DNA of 64,000 nucleotides from Bacteroides sp. MSB163 (GCF_036416795.1 NZ_CP143867.1:5758001-5822000), one strand, 5' to 3'; positions 42,885 to 52,236 are shown, counted from the first letter of the stretch. Notes: generated by a model not told the origin, from the letters alone. Program-made: numbers and translations.

Positions 42885-42925
42885 ATTACTATCTTTGCGA
42901 TCTTAATGCCCACAAAGATAGTAAT
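42885..42925 (-). promoter_or_regulatory. Inverted-repeat operator/promoter of the AlbA_2 gene
   Basis: Perfect 13-base inverted repeat ATTACTATCTTTG ... CAAAGATAGTAAT with a 15-base spacer, 19-59 bases upstream of the start codon. The right arm reads TATCTTTG on the minus strand and fits the -7 consensus, with TTTC at -33 distance (42941-42944). The left arm provides the same box in the opposite direction. Suggests a dimeric repressor site over the promoter. Confidence 0.6.
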
Positions 42926-42951
42926 ATTTAGATGTAGTATGAAAAGTGTCC

Positions 42952-44112
42952 CTACAATTTCCGCAGAATTCCTTTATCTCCCACAACGAAGTAAGTATTC
43001 TTATCAATCAGCAATGCACGACCACGTTTCTTCTTGCGATTCTCTTTATTATCCACATTGACACCTATCACTTTACCATCATAAAAAGTAGAAATATCCT
43101 TAAAGATGGTATGCCCTACGATAATGTGTTTGGCTTTATAGCGTTCCATCACCATTTGCAGGCTGTCCTGTGCCATTGGATGATACTTGGCATCTGTACG
43201 CACAAGACCACGATACCAGATAGGACCATCGTTACCATACAGAAATGCGGTCAATGGAGAAAGAGCCCTGCGTTCTTTCTTATTCATGAAAAGGGCTTTG
43301 CTCATTTCTTCGTTCACGGTAGGAATGCTTAAATTATGATCATAAAAATTCTTGCCTAATCCGGCATGAACATAAAGGTCGCTGCCAATGGTCTGCATCG
43401 TATTGCGAGTTCCTAACCATTTACCCAATTCCGTATCGGGTCCAAAAAGTTTAGGGTAATCCATATTCAATTTCTGTGCCAGCACTTTATATTTATCTTT
43501 CGTATAACGCAAGTCATTGGCCAATACCAACGGCTCATGATTCCCTAACAGGAAAGAAACCGTTCCACCCGCTTTTGCAGCCTCATCTTCCAACTTATAA
43601 AACAGCCAGAATATTTGCGATACATCTTTTCCACGATCGAAAATATCACCGATAACCATCAGGTGATTATTACCAAAGCTCCAATTATAGTTTTTATCGA
43701 TAACCTCATTGCCCTGCAATAAGCTAATAACACAATCCAACCTACCGTGCGGGTCGGACATAACAAACACTTTCTCCGGTTGCCGATATTGCCAATCGGG
43801 ACGTTTCACAGGATGCAATTTCACATCAAACGGAAACCGCCCCTTATGATCTACCACATGCAAGGTAAAATCTTCGAGTAGCGCAACATAAGTCCTATCG
43901 GTAATCTTCCCTTTCTTATCGACACTGATCACACGCGTTTTACCATCAGGCTGATAAAGCACATACGGGCCATCAGCCGATAACTCTTCTTTTTTCTCTT
44001 TGTCTTTCTTCTTACCGTCTGAATCAAAAGTTCCGGCACTCAGGCCGGAACTGATGAACATTAGAGTAAATGCGATAAGAAAGTACTTCGTGAAACTTGT
44101 CTTACTCGTCAT
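42952..44112 (-). CDS. Secreted PPP-type (Shelphs-like) metallophosphoesterase
   Basis: A 386-residue protein with a signal peptide (about 1-27). The calcineurin-fold metal motifs are complete: VFVMSDPHGRLD, VIGDIFDRGKDV, FLLGNHEPL, VHAGLG and IIVGHTIF. The GDxxDRG plus GNHE combination places it in the PPP/Shewanella-like phosphatase group. An N-terminal Lys-rich segment after the signal (KKKDKEKKEEL) and a beta module precede the catalytic domain. It starts 16 bases after susD, so it is the enzyme cargo of the third SusCD locus, presumably removing phosphate from a periplasmic substrate. Confidence 0.87.
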   Translation of the reverse strand: MTSKTSFTKYFLIAFTLMFISSGLSAGTFDSDGKKKDKEKKEELSADGPYVLYQPDGKTRVISVDKKGKITDRTYVALLEDFTLHVVDHKGRFPFDVKLHPVKRPDWQYRQPEKVFVMSDPHGRLDCVISLLQGNEVIDKNYNWSFGNNHLMVIGDIFDRGKDVSQIFWLFYKLEDEAAKAGGTVSFLLGNHEPLVLANDLRYTKDKYKVLAQKLNMDYPKLFGPDTELGKWLGTRNTMQTIGSDLYVHAGLGKNFYDHNLSIPTVNEEMSKALFMNKKERRALSPLTAFLYGNDGPIWYRGLVRTDAKYHPMAQDSLQMVMERYKAKHIIVGHTIFKDISTFYDGKVIGVNVDNKENRKKKRGRALLIDKNTYFVVGDKGILRKL

Positions 44113-44128
44113 ATATCATTTATTAAAA

Positions 44129-45580
44129 TTACCTTCCACCATATCCAGGATTCTGTTCCATATTAGGATTGGCATCCATTTCCTTCTTGGGGATAGGAAG
44201 TACAATCATATAGAAATTCCAGTCATAGGTCATATACTTCGTATCATGTTTGGTTTTACTCAGATTACTGTCTTTTACATCCTTACGCTCTACTGTCAAT
44301 CCATTTCTGATAACGTCATACATGCGGTGTCCTTCGGCAACCAGTTCTTTACGGCGTTCGTTCAGCACTCTCTCCAAAGTAATAGTCTGTCCCACCACAG
44401 TGTTATCCGGATTAGCACGCTTCACAATCGGATCGAGATACTTAACAGCAGCATCATTATCATTCTCCTTCACAGCTGCTTCGGCTGCATTCAGATAAGC
44501 CTCGGAAAGACGAATCAGCGGGATGTTGGCATCTTCAATATTCTCTTCACTCTGCGGCTGGTACTTATTTACATACGCATAGTATTTCTTATCGAAGCTC
44601 AGCAGCTTAAGACGTATATCCTTCGGGTCTTCCTTCAGGAACTGATAGAAAGAGCAAGTGATACACATATCATCGTAACCGTCATAAGAGTTGAGATACC
44701 CCATACTTTCTTTACCCGGACTGTCAGTAGTGAGATTTACGATTTCGAACAATACTTCGCCTGGTTTAGAGGCTGAAGCATCTTCTCCCCAAGCCGTGGG
44801 GTAATCTTCATTGGTCCACAAAGCGTATTTATTCTTTTCAGCTCCTGTAATAGCATCGCTCGCCATTTTTAAAGCATTGGCATTTTCACCCTTGTAGAGA
44901 TACACACGACTGAGAAGTACCATTGCACCCCATTTATTTATTTTACCCTTATTGAATTTTTCGCCCAATAAAGAAATACTTTGAGTAAGATCATCGATTA
45001 TCTTCGTATAGCATTGAGCTACTGTGTTACGTGTCGGCTTGCTATCAATCGTGGACAGCCCTTCTATAATAGGTACACCCAGCGATGCCCCGTTATCTTT
45101 CAGATACGGATAACCGAAAATACGGGTCAGATCGAACAATGCCAGACCACGGATGGCCAGTGCCTCTCCTTTCAGATCATCCCGATACGCCTTGTCTTCT
45201 TCATCAATAGCCAGTTTATCAATGTTCATCAAAATCAGATTACAATTCTGAATGATAGAATAAAGATAAGACCAATGACTGGAAGGGTTATCATCCTTGG
45301 TAAAATTAAAACGGTAATAGTTGGCCACACGCTTAGTAGAGCTAACAGCCTGCATATCATCACCCGTCACATCTCCATAATATACCAGGCGCCCGGAGTA
45401 AGCATCCGAACTCTGCATCGTACTGTAGATACCGTTCAGAGTAAACTCAACATCCGACAATATCTTAATACTGGTTTCAGTATCTACCGAAGTGGAAGGT
45501 TCCAAATCCAACCAGCTGTTCCCGCAAGAAGTAGCGATGAACAACATGGAACTGATAAATAAATATTTTAATGGTTTCAT
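44129..45580 (-). CDS. SusD/RagB family outer-membrane lipoprotein (third locus)
   Basis: A 483-residue SusD. Lipobox FIATSC (Cys19), then NSWLDLEPSTSVDTETSI. Characteristic helices: LKGEALAIRGLALFDLTRIFG, LSEAYLNAAEAAVKEND, LNERRKELVAEGHRMYDVIR and the C-terminal YMIVLPIPKKEMDANPNMEQ. It follows SusC by 20 bases and precedes the secreted phosphoesterase by 16. Confidence 0.95.
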   Translation of the reverse strand: MKPLKYLFISSMLFIATSCGNSWLDLEPSTSVDTETSIKILSDVEFTLNGIYSTMQSSDAYSGRLVYYGDVTGDDMQAVSSTKRVANYYRFNFTKDDNPSSHWSYLYSIIQNCNLILMNIDKLAIDEEDKAYRDDLKGEALAIRGLALFDLTRIFGYPYLKDNGASLGVPIIEGLSTIDSKPTRNTVAQCYTKIIDDLTQSISLLGEKFNKGKINKWGAMVLLSRVYLYKGENANALKMASDAITGAEKNKYALWTNEDYPTAWGEDASASKPGEVLFEIVNLTTDSPGKESMGYLNSYDGYDDMCITCSFYQFLKEDPKDIRLKLLSFDKKYYAYVNKYQPQSEENIEDANIPLIRLSEAYLNAAEAAVKENDNDAAVKYLDPIVKRANPDNTVVGQTITLERVLNERRKELVAEGHRMYDVIRNGLTVERKDVKDSNLSKTKHDTKYMTYDWNFYMIVLPIPKKEMDANPNMEQNPGYGGR

Positions 45581-45600
45581 AATATATCGTTTTTATCGGG

Positions 45601-48600
45601 TTAGAAATTTACATTAATACCAAAAGTTACAGTCTTCAAAGGAGGAGTTCCCCAGATGGCAGTACCGCCACTCACCGCTTCCGGATCATAAAAGTCATAT
45701 GCCGCCCATGTCCAGAGGTTATTGGCCGATGCATACAAACGTACGTTCTCGATACCGATTTTCTGTGTCCAGTCCTTCGGAACGGTGAAGCCGAATGTCA
45801 GCGTCTTCAAGCGGATAAAGTCAGTGCTGTGCAGACGGCGGGTAGTCGTTACTTTATTCATTGCTACAGAAGGTTTCTCGTAGAATAACTCATACTTTGT
45901 AACATCTCCCGGCTTCTTCCAACTGTCTTTATAGTAAGACGGAATGTTAGCTTCCAGGTCATTACCACCATGCTCGGTTTTCTGTGCCCAGTTGTCGTAA
46001 GAATAACCACCAAACTGATAAGAGAACATAAAGTTCAGATCGAACCATTTATAGCGCAACGTATTTGATAAACCGCCTATAGCATTCGGCTCTGCATGTT
46101 TATCAAGCACAATAGCATGAGCTTTATTGATTTCTTCGGTGATGTCTTTAATGTAATTTCCATTTTCGTCCACATCATTCGTATAGAATTGGGGAGCACC
46201 GGTTTCCGGATTGATACCTGCAAATTCAATCATATAGAAAGTACGGTATGATTTTCCTACTTTACGAATCTGAGAACCACTCTTAATTTCCGTCTGCATA
46301 CCATCCAGAGTTACAATCTTATTCTTGTTATGCGAAATATTGAATGTTGTATTCCATGAGAAATCCTTAGTCTGAATGTTAGTTGAGCTGATTTCCAACT
46401 CCACACCTTTATTCTTCACTTCACCGATATTCATCAGGTAACTGCCAAAACCGGTGGTCATAGAAATAGGACGGTCCATCAACAGGTTCTTGGTGGTACG
46501 GGTATAATACTCCAAAGTAACGTTAATACGGTTCCACAAGGCGAAGTCCAAACCCAGATTCAGATTATAGTTAGTCTCCCACTGCAAGTCGTCATTCCGC
46601 AGCTGCGACTGAATGATGCCCGGTTGTTCCAGATAACCGTTAGTCAGGCTGCTCAATCCCATATATCCGAAGTAATCGGAAGGAAGGGTACCATTCACAC
46701 CATAAGACGCGCGTATTTTTAAATCAGTCAACCAATCTTTAGTTGGAGACATGAATTCTTCCTCAATAATACGCCAAGCACCGGATAAAGACCAGAAATT
46801 ACCCCAACGGTTATCTCTTTGGAAACGGGAACTACCATCCGTACGGAAACTGCCGCCTAAATAGTATTTGTTCTTATAATCATAGTTCAAACGCATCAAG
46901 TAAGAAACCATACGTGTCCGGGTATCATTACCACCGACCGATTCCGTCTTCATACCGTTACTGATTTGATTTCTATCGTGAGTTGCAAAGTTAGTGGCAT
47001 ATCCTGACAGATAATCCCGGTATTGATCATCTATTTCGTAACCTACCAGTGCATCAATATGATGATCCTCAGCAATTGTAGTTTTATAACTCAACTGATT
47101 GGCCCATACCATTTTATTGTATTCATAATACTTCTTGCTCATGCCACCGTTGATATCATCACCGTTGGAAGTACGCGGATCACTCCAGTCTTTACCTTTC
47201 GTAATTACATAGTCATAACTGAAAGTAGACTTAAACTTCAGGTCCTTGATAAATTCATATTCACCATAGATGGTGTTGAACGTACGGGTCACATATTCGC
47301 GTTGATAATCGTAAGTTGCCGACAACAACGGGTTACGGTCACCAATACGGATCAAGTCACGATTCCAACTACCGTCTTCATTATATATAGGATCAGAAGG
47401 TACCACAGCATTACGTGAGGTGTAGAAAGGGGAAGAATAAGAAGTACCTTCACTATATACGTCCTGGTTAACCGTAGCAAACAAGACATTGGCTCCCAAT
47501 TTCAGTTTGCTGGTAGCTTGAAAATCCACATTCAAGCGTCCGCTGATACGTTCCAGACCTGAGTTGATGGCAATACCGTCTTGCTTCAGATAAGAAAGTG
47601 AAGAGTAATACTTGAACCGATCCGTTCCTCCTGAAAGAGAAGCTTCATAAGACTGGTGATTTCCTTTCTTGAACAGAACATCATCCCAATCCGTATATCC
47701 ACACCAGGGAACCGGAGCATAGTCATCAATTTTCCCATCGGCATAAGCCATTGCATCAACTTCACTCTTACCTTTCTTTATCTGTCCGGCTACCAAACCG
47801 TCATAGATATACTGACGACGCTCTTCTCCACCCATAATCGGACGATAATCCATGGCAAAATCAGAACTACCCCAATCGGCCTTCAATGAAATGGATGGCT
47901 TTCCCGCCTTACCTTTCTTCGTCGTAATCAGCACGACACCATTTGCGGCACGCGAACCGTAAAGTGAAGCGGCAGCAGCATCTTTTATCACCGTAACGCT
48001 TTCAATATCAGAGCTATTAATGGTAGACATAATATCAAGACCGGCATCCGAACTCATTGTATTAATGGTACCTGAGCGCATCGGCACTCCATCTATGACA
48101 TAAAGGGGCGAGTTACTGGCATTGAAAGAACCCATACCACGGATTCTCAATGAAGAAGACGCACCCGGCTGACCAGAGGAAGAAGTGAACTGCACGCCCG
48201 GCGCATTGCCTTGAAGCAGGTCTTTAAAAGAAATAGCCGGAACGTCCTTTAAAGTTTCTCCCTTTACACTGGCAGCAGAACCGGCATAAGCAGATTTCTT
48301 GAAAGTACCGTAACCAGTGACTACCACTTCTTCCATCAGGTTATTATCTGGCACCATCTCCACTTTAACCGTCCTTGCAGAAGTTACCTTGATCTCCTGG
48401 CGGATATAGCCGATATAGGAGACAACCAAAGTAACCGGAAGGTGATCTACATCAAGAGAAAAATGACCATCCAGGTCGGTGGTGCAACCGTTAGTAGTGC
48501 CTTTCACTATCACATTGGCTCCAATTACAGCCTCACCCGTTTCATCTACAACGGTTCCATTTACTTTAGTCTTTTGCTGGGGAGCAGCTACAGCTTCAAC

Positions 48601-48966
48601 TTTAGAAACCGATTTGATAGCAATGACTCCATCATGAACCGTATAAGTCAGTCCACTGCCTTTCAGGCATTTTTCCAGTACATCAGCTATTTTTTCATGG
48701 TTTACAATCAAGTTTGCTACTTTCACCTTTTTCACATCTTCAGTGCTATACACAAACGTGAAATCTGTTTGTCGCTGAACTTCCCACAATACTTCGCCAA
48801 GAGTGGCATTCTTAAAGGTTGCAGTGACAGTGGTTTGTGCAAATACGGTATTGGCAGCCTGCATAAAACCGGTAACTGTGAAACAAAAAAACAGCAACGT
48901 TATCCATAAACGTCTACTACTTCTTTCAGCTTGATTCTTGTGTCCTTTCTTGCTCATAGTAATCAT
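45601..48966 (-). CDS. SusC/RagA TonB-dependent transporter with STN domain (third locus)
   Basis: A 1121-residue outer-membrane transporter. Signal peptide after a basic N-terminus (about 1-44), STN domain about 45-115 (FKNATLGEVLWEVQRQTDFTF), CarboxypepD_reg-like domain about 135-205 (GTVVDETGEAVIGANVIVKG), DEVVVTGYG-like TonB box (MEEVVVTGYG), plug (LLQGNAPGVQFTSSSGQPG; VIKDAAAASLYGSRAANGV) and barrel ending KTVTFGINVNF. A Met three codons in is an alternative start. Only 7 bases separate it from FecR, so here FecR and SusC are clearly one message. Confidence 0.96.
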   Translation of the reverse strand: MITMSKKGHKNQAERSSRRLWITLLFFCFTVTGFMQAANTVFAQTTVTATFKNATLGEVLWEVQRQTDFTFVYSTEDVKKVKVANLIVNHEKIADVLEKCLKGSGLTYTVHDGVIAIKSVSKVEAVAAPQQKTKVNGTVVDETGEAVIGANVIVKGTTNGCTTDLDGHFSLDVDHLPVTLVVSYIGYIRQEIKVTSARTVKVEMVPDNNLMEEVVVTGYGTFKKSAYAGSAASVKGETLKDVPAISFKDLLQGNAPGVQFTSSSGQPGASSSLRIRGMGSFNASNSPLYVIDGVPMRSGTINTMSSDAGLDIMSTINSSDIESVTVIKDAAAASLYGSRAANGVVLITTKKGKAGKPSISLKADWGSSDFAMDYRPIMGGEERRQYIYDGLVAGQIKKGKSEVDAMAYADGKIDDYAPVPWCGYTDWDDVLFKKGNHQSYEASLSGGTDRFKYYSSLSYLKQDGIAINSGLERISGRLNVDFQATSKLKLGANVLFATVNQDVYSEGTSYSSPFYTSRNAVVPSDPIYNEDGSWNRDLIRIGDRNPLLSATYDYQREYVTRTFNTIYGEYEFIKDLKFKSTFSYDYVITKGKDWSDPRTSNGDDINGGMSKKYYEYNKMVWANQLSYKTTIAEDHHIDALVGYEIDDQYRDYLSGYATNFATHDRNQISNGMKTESVGGNDTRTRMVSYLMRLNYDYKNKYYLGGSFRTDGSSRFQRDNRWGNFWSLSGAWRIIEEEFMSPTKDWLTDLKIRASYGVNGTLPSDYFGYMGLSSLTNGYLEQPGIIQSQLRNDDLQWETNYNLNLGLDFALWNRINVTLEYYTRTTKNLLMDRPISMTTGFGSYLMNIGEVKNKGVELEISSTNIQTKDFSWNTTFNISHNKNKIVTLDGMQTEIKSGSQIRKVGKSYRTFYMIEFAGINPETGAPQFYTNDVDENGNYIKDITEEINKAHAIVLDKHAEPNAIGGLSNTLRYKWFDLNFMFSYQFGGYSYDNWAQKTEHGGNDLEANIPSYYKDSWKKPGDVTKYELFYEKPSVAMNKVTTTRRLHSTDFIRLKTLTFGFTVPKDWTQKIGIENVRLYASANNLWTWAAYDFYDPEAVSGGTAIWGTPPLKTVTFGINVNF

Positions 48967-48973
48967 TTTTTGG

Positions 48974-50146
48974 TTAATTATAGAATGTTATTGTATTACC
49001 TTCGATTTTCACATGCACTTCTTCCGTCTTTTCCAGCAACTTGACGAAAGGAGTTATCTCTTCATAACGGTTCAGGTTACAACCGAAACGTATATTCTTA
49101 AGTCCTTCATTTTCATAAATCACATTCATGTCATACCAACGGGAAAGTATCTTCATGATATCTTCCAGACGCTGGTCCTTAAAATTGATCTTTCCCTTTA
49201 CCCATGAAGTATAGAACGAAGTATCCACCGTTCGCACCTGTATGGAATTGCCACCCGAAACAATGGTGGCCTGTTGAGACGGTTTCAGAACAAGGCTTTC
49301 ACCTTTTTCGGCACTGACCCTTACCGAACCGTTGACCAAAGTTGTCTGATATTCTTCATTGAGATAAGCGGAGATATTGAAGGTTGTGCCCAATACTTCA
49401 ACTTGCATACCATTGACGTTTACAATAAAAGGCTGCCCGGTTTTGCTCACTTCAAAATATGCTTCGCCTTGCAGTTCTACTTCTCTTTTACCCGTAGTAA
49501 AAGCAACCGGAAAACGGAGGCTGCTCATTGAGTTCAAATGAACCTTTGTCCCGTCACTCAGCACCAACGCATACTCACCGCCACGCGGAATTTCCACCTT
49601 ATTATATACAGGTTTTACCTGAACGGATGTGGTTTGTGCCAGTTGATAATTCAAAGTAGTCGAATCTACCTGAATATGTGTCCCTTCTATCTTCTGCAAA
49701 GCATCTGCCGTTTCTTTATCCAAATTGATTGTTTCTCCATTATCTAAAGTCAATATCGCTTTGGCAGCCCCCGGCAATATGGGCTGAGCAATCAGTACGG
49801 ACTTATCAGAAGAATGACCATGATCAGTATACTTCAGTGTAATGCCTACCAAAAAGACAGGGACTAAAACAGCGGCGGCATAACGGAGTATTTTCATCAT
49901 TCGTTCCCGGTTATTGCTTTTCCTAATACGCTTTTGTACTTCCAGCCAGCCGGTTGCGACATCAAATGACACACCTTTCTCCACATGTTTCTTAAGATTC
50001 TCTTTACTGCATATTTTCTGGAAGAGAGCTTCGTGGGCAGAATCTTCCTTTCGCCAACTCTCCAATTGAGCGCTCTCTTCAGGAGTGATTTCACCGGATA
50101 AGTGCCTGGCTATAATATTAGCTATATAAAAATCCTGTTTTATCAT
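48974..50146 (-). CDS. FecR-family anti-sigma factor (third locus)
   Basis: A 390-residue anti-sigma factor. N-terminal helical region (NIIARHLSGEITPEESAQLE), membrane segment about 84-104 (ILRYAAAVLVPVFLVGITL), a long FecR domain (GGEYALVLSDGTKVHLNSMS; EVELQGEAYFEVSKTGQ) and C-terminal DUF4974-like domain (FKDQRLEDIMKILSRWYDMNV). It is about 60 residues longer than the other two FecR proteins here because of an extra segment after the membrane helix. Its sigma partner is not adjacent; the nearest candidate is at 51560-52114. Confidence 0.94.
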   Translation of the reverse strand: MIKQDFYIANIIARHLSGEITPEESAQLESWRKEDSAHEALFQKICSKENLKKHVEKGVSFDVATGWLEVQKRIRKSNNRERMMKILRYAAAVLVPVFLVGITLKYTDHGHSSDKSVLIAQPILPGAAKAILTLDNGETINLDKETADALQKIEGTHIQVDSTTLNYQLAQTTSVQVKPVYNKVEIPRGGEYALVLSDGTKVHLNSMSSLRFPVAFTTGKREVELQGEAYFEVSKTGQPFIVNVNGMQVEVLGTTFNISAYLNEEYQTTLVNGSVRVSAEKGESLVLKPSQQATIVSGGNSIQVRTVDTSFYTSWVKGKINFKDQRLEDIMKILSRWYDMNVIYENEGLKNIRFGCNLNRYEEITPFVKLLEKTEEVHVKIEGNTITFYN

Positions 50147-50247
50147 AAATTGAACTTTTTTCGTTGTCTTTTATTATAAAACAGGAGTAATTAAAATCAT
50201 GGTGAATCAAAAAGCACTTTTTTTTTAATAAACCGGAATTTAGCTTA

Positions 50248-50255
50248 TTTTTGTC
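50248..50255 (+). promoter_or_regulatory. -7 element of the membrane phosphoesterase gene
   Basis: TATTTTTG fits TAnnTTTG and predicts a transcript start about 25 bases before the start codon. No clear TTTG at -33, only a T-run. It sits in the 133-base divergent gap with fecR. Confidence 0.4.
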
Positions 50256-50279
50256 ACTTAAACTCAATACATAAATCTT

Positions 50280-51374
50280 ATGCCGATATTCTTCATTATT
50301 CTTATCACTGTATACCTTGGCGGAAACACCTATATATTTTACAGGGGTGCGCAAGCGTTATCCGGTCTTCCCGGTGGATTTAAAATATCATTGGCCATCT
50401 TGTTCTGGCTCGCGACTTTATCCATCGTAGGAACTATGCTAACCCGCAATATAAAAATGCCGGTTTTCTTATCCCATACCATGTATGAAGTAGGAACCGG
50501 CTGGCTGATATTCACTTTATACATGGTTTTGTTCCTGCTCGCGTTTGATCTGCTGAAACTCTACCGTGTCCCCGTCAACTACGGTTTCATCCTCTCTCTT
50601 ATATTCACGGTCGTCTTATTAGGATATGGATACTATAATTACCATCATCCTAAGACAAATACAATCAACATCGCCCTCGACAAACCTTTAGCCGGTGACG
50701 CAAAACCGATTAAGATAGTTGCCGTAAGCGATCTGCATTTGGGTAATGGAACTGGGAAAACAGCCTTGAAACGGTATGTAAAAATGATTAATGAACAAAA
50801 TCCCGATTTGATATTGATCGCAGGAGATTTAATTGATAACAGCGTAGTACCTCTTTACACTGAAAAGATGATGGAGGAACTGTCGGAATTAAAAGTTCCG
50901 CTGGGTGTTTATATGGTTCCCGGAAATCACGAATATATCAGTGGTATTAAGGCAAGCGCCCGATTCATACAAGATACCCCCATACAGTTGCTGCGCGATT
51001 CAGTAGTAACGCTTCCCAACGGCATACAGCTGATAGGACGCGACGACCGGTCGAACACAGCCCGCCGCTCCTTGCAAGAGTTGATGGCCGGGATAGATAA
51101 AAGTAAACCCATCATCTTGCTGGATCATCAGCCGTATAAACTAACCGAAAGTGAGGCAGCCGGTGTAGATTTACAGTTCAGCGGACATACACACCGTGGA
51201 CAAGTATGGCCCATGAGTTGGGTGACAGACTATATCTATGAACAAAGCCATGGCTATCGGCAGTGGGGAAACAGCCACATATACGTCTCCAGCGGATTAT
51301 CTCTTTGGGGACCGCCTTTCAGAATAGGAACGGAAAGTGATATGGCCGTATTCTATTTATCGACGAAAAAATAA
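50280..51374 (+). CDS. Membrane-anchored metallophosphoesterase (YaeI/YkoQ type)
   Basis: A 364-residue protein with four N-terminal membrane helices (about 1-20, 35-55, 68-92, 103-125) and a calcineurin-like domain (about 145-360). Metal motifs: VAVSDLHLGNG, LIAGDLIDN, VPGNHEYIS, LLDHQP and FSGHTHRGQVWP. Related bacterial enzymes act on phospholipid or lipid A precursors at the membrane, but the substrate here is unknown. It is oriented against the surrounding genes and separates the third locus's FecR from the ECF sigma gene. Confidence 0.88.
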   Translation: MPIFFIILITVYLGGNTYIFYRGAQALSGLPGGFKISLAILFWLATLSIVGTMLTRNIKMPVFLSHTMYEVGTGWLIFTLYMVLFLLAFDLLKLYRVPVNYGFILSLIFTVVLLGYGYYNYHHPKTNTINIALDKPLAGDAKPIKIVAVSDLHLGNGTGKTALKRYVKMINEQNPDLILIAGDLIDNSVVPLYTEKMMEELSELKVPLGVYMVPGNHEYISGIKASARFIQDTPIQLLRDSVVTLPNGIQLIGRDDRSNTARRSLQELMAGIDKSKPIILLDHQPYKLTESEAAGVDLQFSGHTHRGQVWPMSWVTDYIYEQSHGYRQWGNSHIYVSSGLSLWGPPFRIGTESDMAVFYLSTKK

Positions 51375-51401
51375 AAGCTTCTCAAAGCCCGAACCGTATC
51401 C

Positions 51402-51502
51402 GCTCCGTACCTGCTCCGTATCATCTCCGTATCTATACGAACGGACTTGGTACGGACTTAGTACGGACTTGGTACGGAGATGACACGGAGATGGTATGGA
51501 GA
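51402..51502. repeat. Palindrome with 11-base tandem repeat between convergent genes
   Basis: Outer arms 51402-51432 and 51472-51502 are reverse complements with a few mismatches (CTCCGTATCATCTCCGTAT against GTACGGAGATGACACGGAG). The loop consists of three 11-base tandem copies of TACGGACTTGG. It is GC-richer than the surroundings and lies between the stops of the phosphoesterase and the sigma gene, where it can end both transcripts. Confidence 0.8.
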
Positions 51503-51559
51503 TAATACAGACCGGCTACGGAAAAAAAACTGAAACTACGTTTATTTTTAACCGGCCGC

Positions 51560-52114
51560 TTACAAATAGAAGAGAATAAGGAAATAGTAATAGTCTTTCA
51601 GATATATACGAAGCTTTTTATAGGCAATCTTTTTAAGGGTATGTACCGTTTCAACGGATACATTTAGGTACTCAGCTATTTCTCCATTCTTTTTTCCTTC
51701 CATGGCCAATCGCATGATAGCCCGCATCTGACCGGGAAGCTTATCAATGGCATCCGTCAGCATCCGATAAGTTTCTTCTTCGACTACTGCATCATGGAAA
51801 AAAGAATCTTTCCTTTTCTCAATTACTTTCTGAGCATATTCAAATACCACTTTAGAATGTTCCAGTTCATTGAGAGCCTTATTACGTACAGCAGTATAAA
51901 GGAAAGATTTAACCTGGTGCAAATAAAAAAAATCTTCTCTGATCTGCCACAACTTAGCAAAAGAATCCTGCACAATATCTGCAGAGACTTCCTCATTCTC
52001 GGTATATTGATTTGCAAACAAACAAAGCGCCACATAATATTTATCAAAAACATTATGGAACTCCCGTTCATCAAGCCTAATACTAATAAATGTATGAGAA
52101 GTTTCTGTAACCAC
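51560..52114 (-). CDS. ECF RNA polymerase sigma factor (likely third-locus sigma)
   Basis: A 184-residue ECF sigma. Region 2: REFHNVFDKYYVALCLFANQ to SADIVQDSFAKLWQIR. Region 4: KLPGQMRAIMRLAMEGKKNG, then EIAEYLNVSVETVHTLKKIA. The C-terminus is hydrophobic and aromatic (KDYYYFLILFYL), a common oddity of Bacteroides SusC-linked sigma factors. Same strand as the FecR/SusC/SusD genes but 1.4 kb from fecR with an opposing gene between, so partnership is inferred from being the only unpaired sigma and the only unpaired FecR here. Confidence 0.9.
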   Translation of the reverse strand: MVTETSHTFISIRLDEREFHNVFDKYYVALCLFANQYTENEEVSADIVQDSFAKLWQIREDFFYLHQVKSFLYTAVRNKALNELEHSKVVFEYAQKVIEKRKDSFFHDAVVEEETYRMLTDAIDKLPGQMRAIMRLAMEGKKNGEIAEYLNVSVETVHTLKKIAYKKLRIYLKDYYYFLILFYL

Positions 52115-52236
52115 CAGCTTTTTATTTTCTCTATTCTAATGCGAAAATAGGAAAAATTTATTAAAAAATGACACAGTAAGACCTAAACTTCCACATAGAA
52201 AAAGAATTTATCGACATTCATTGCTCAGAAAACGCA

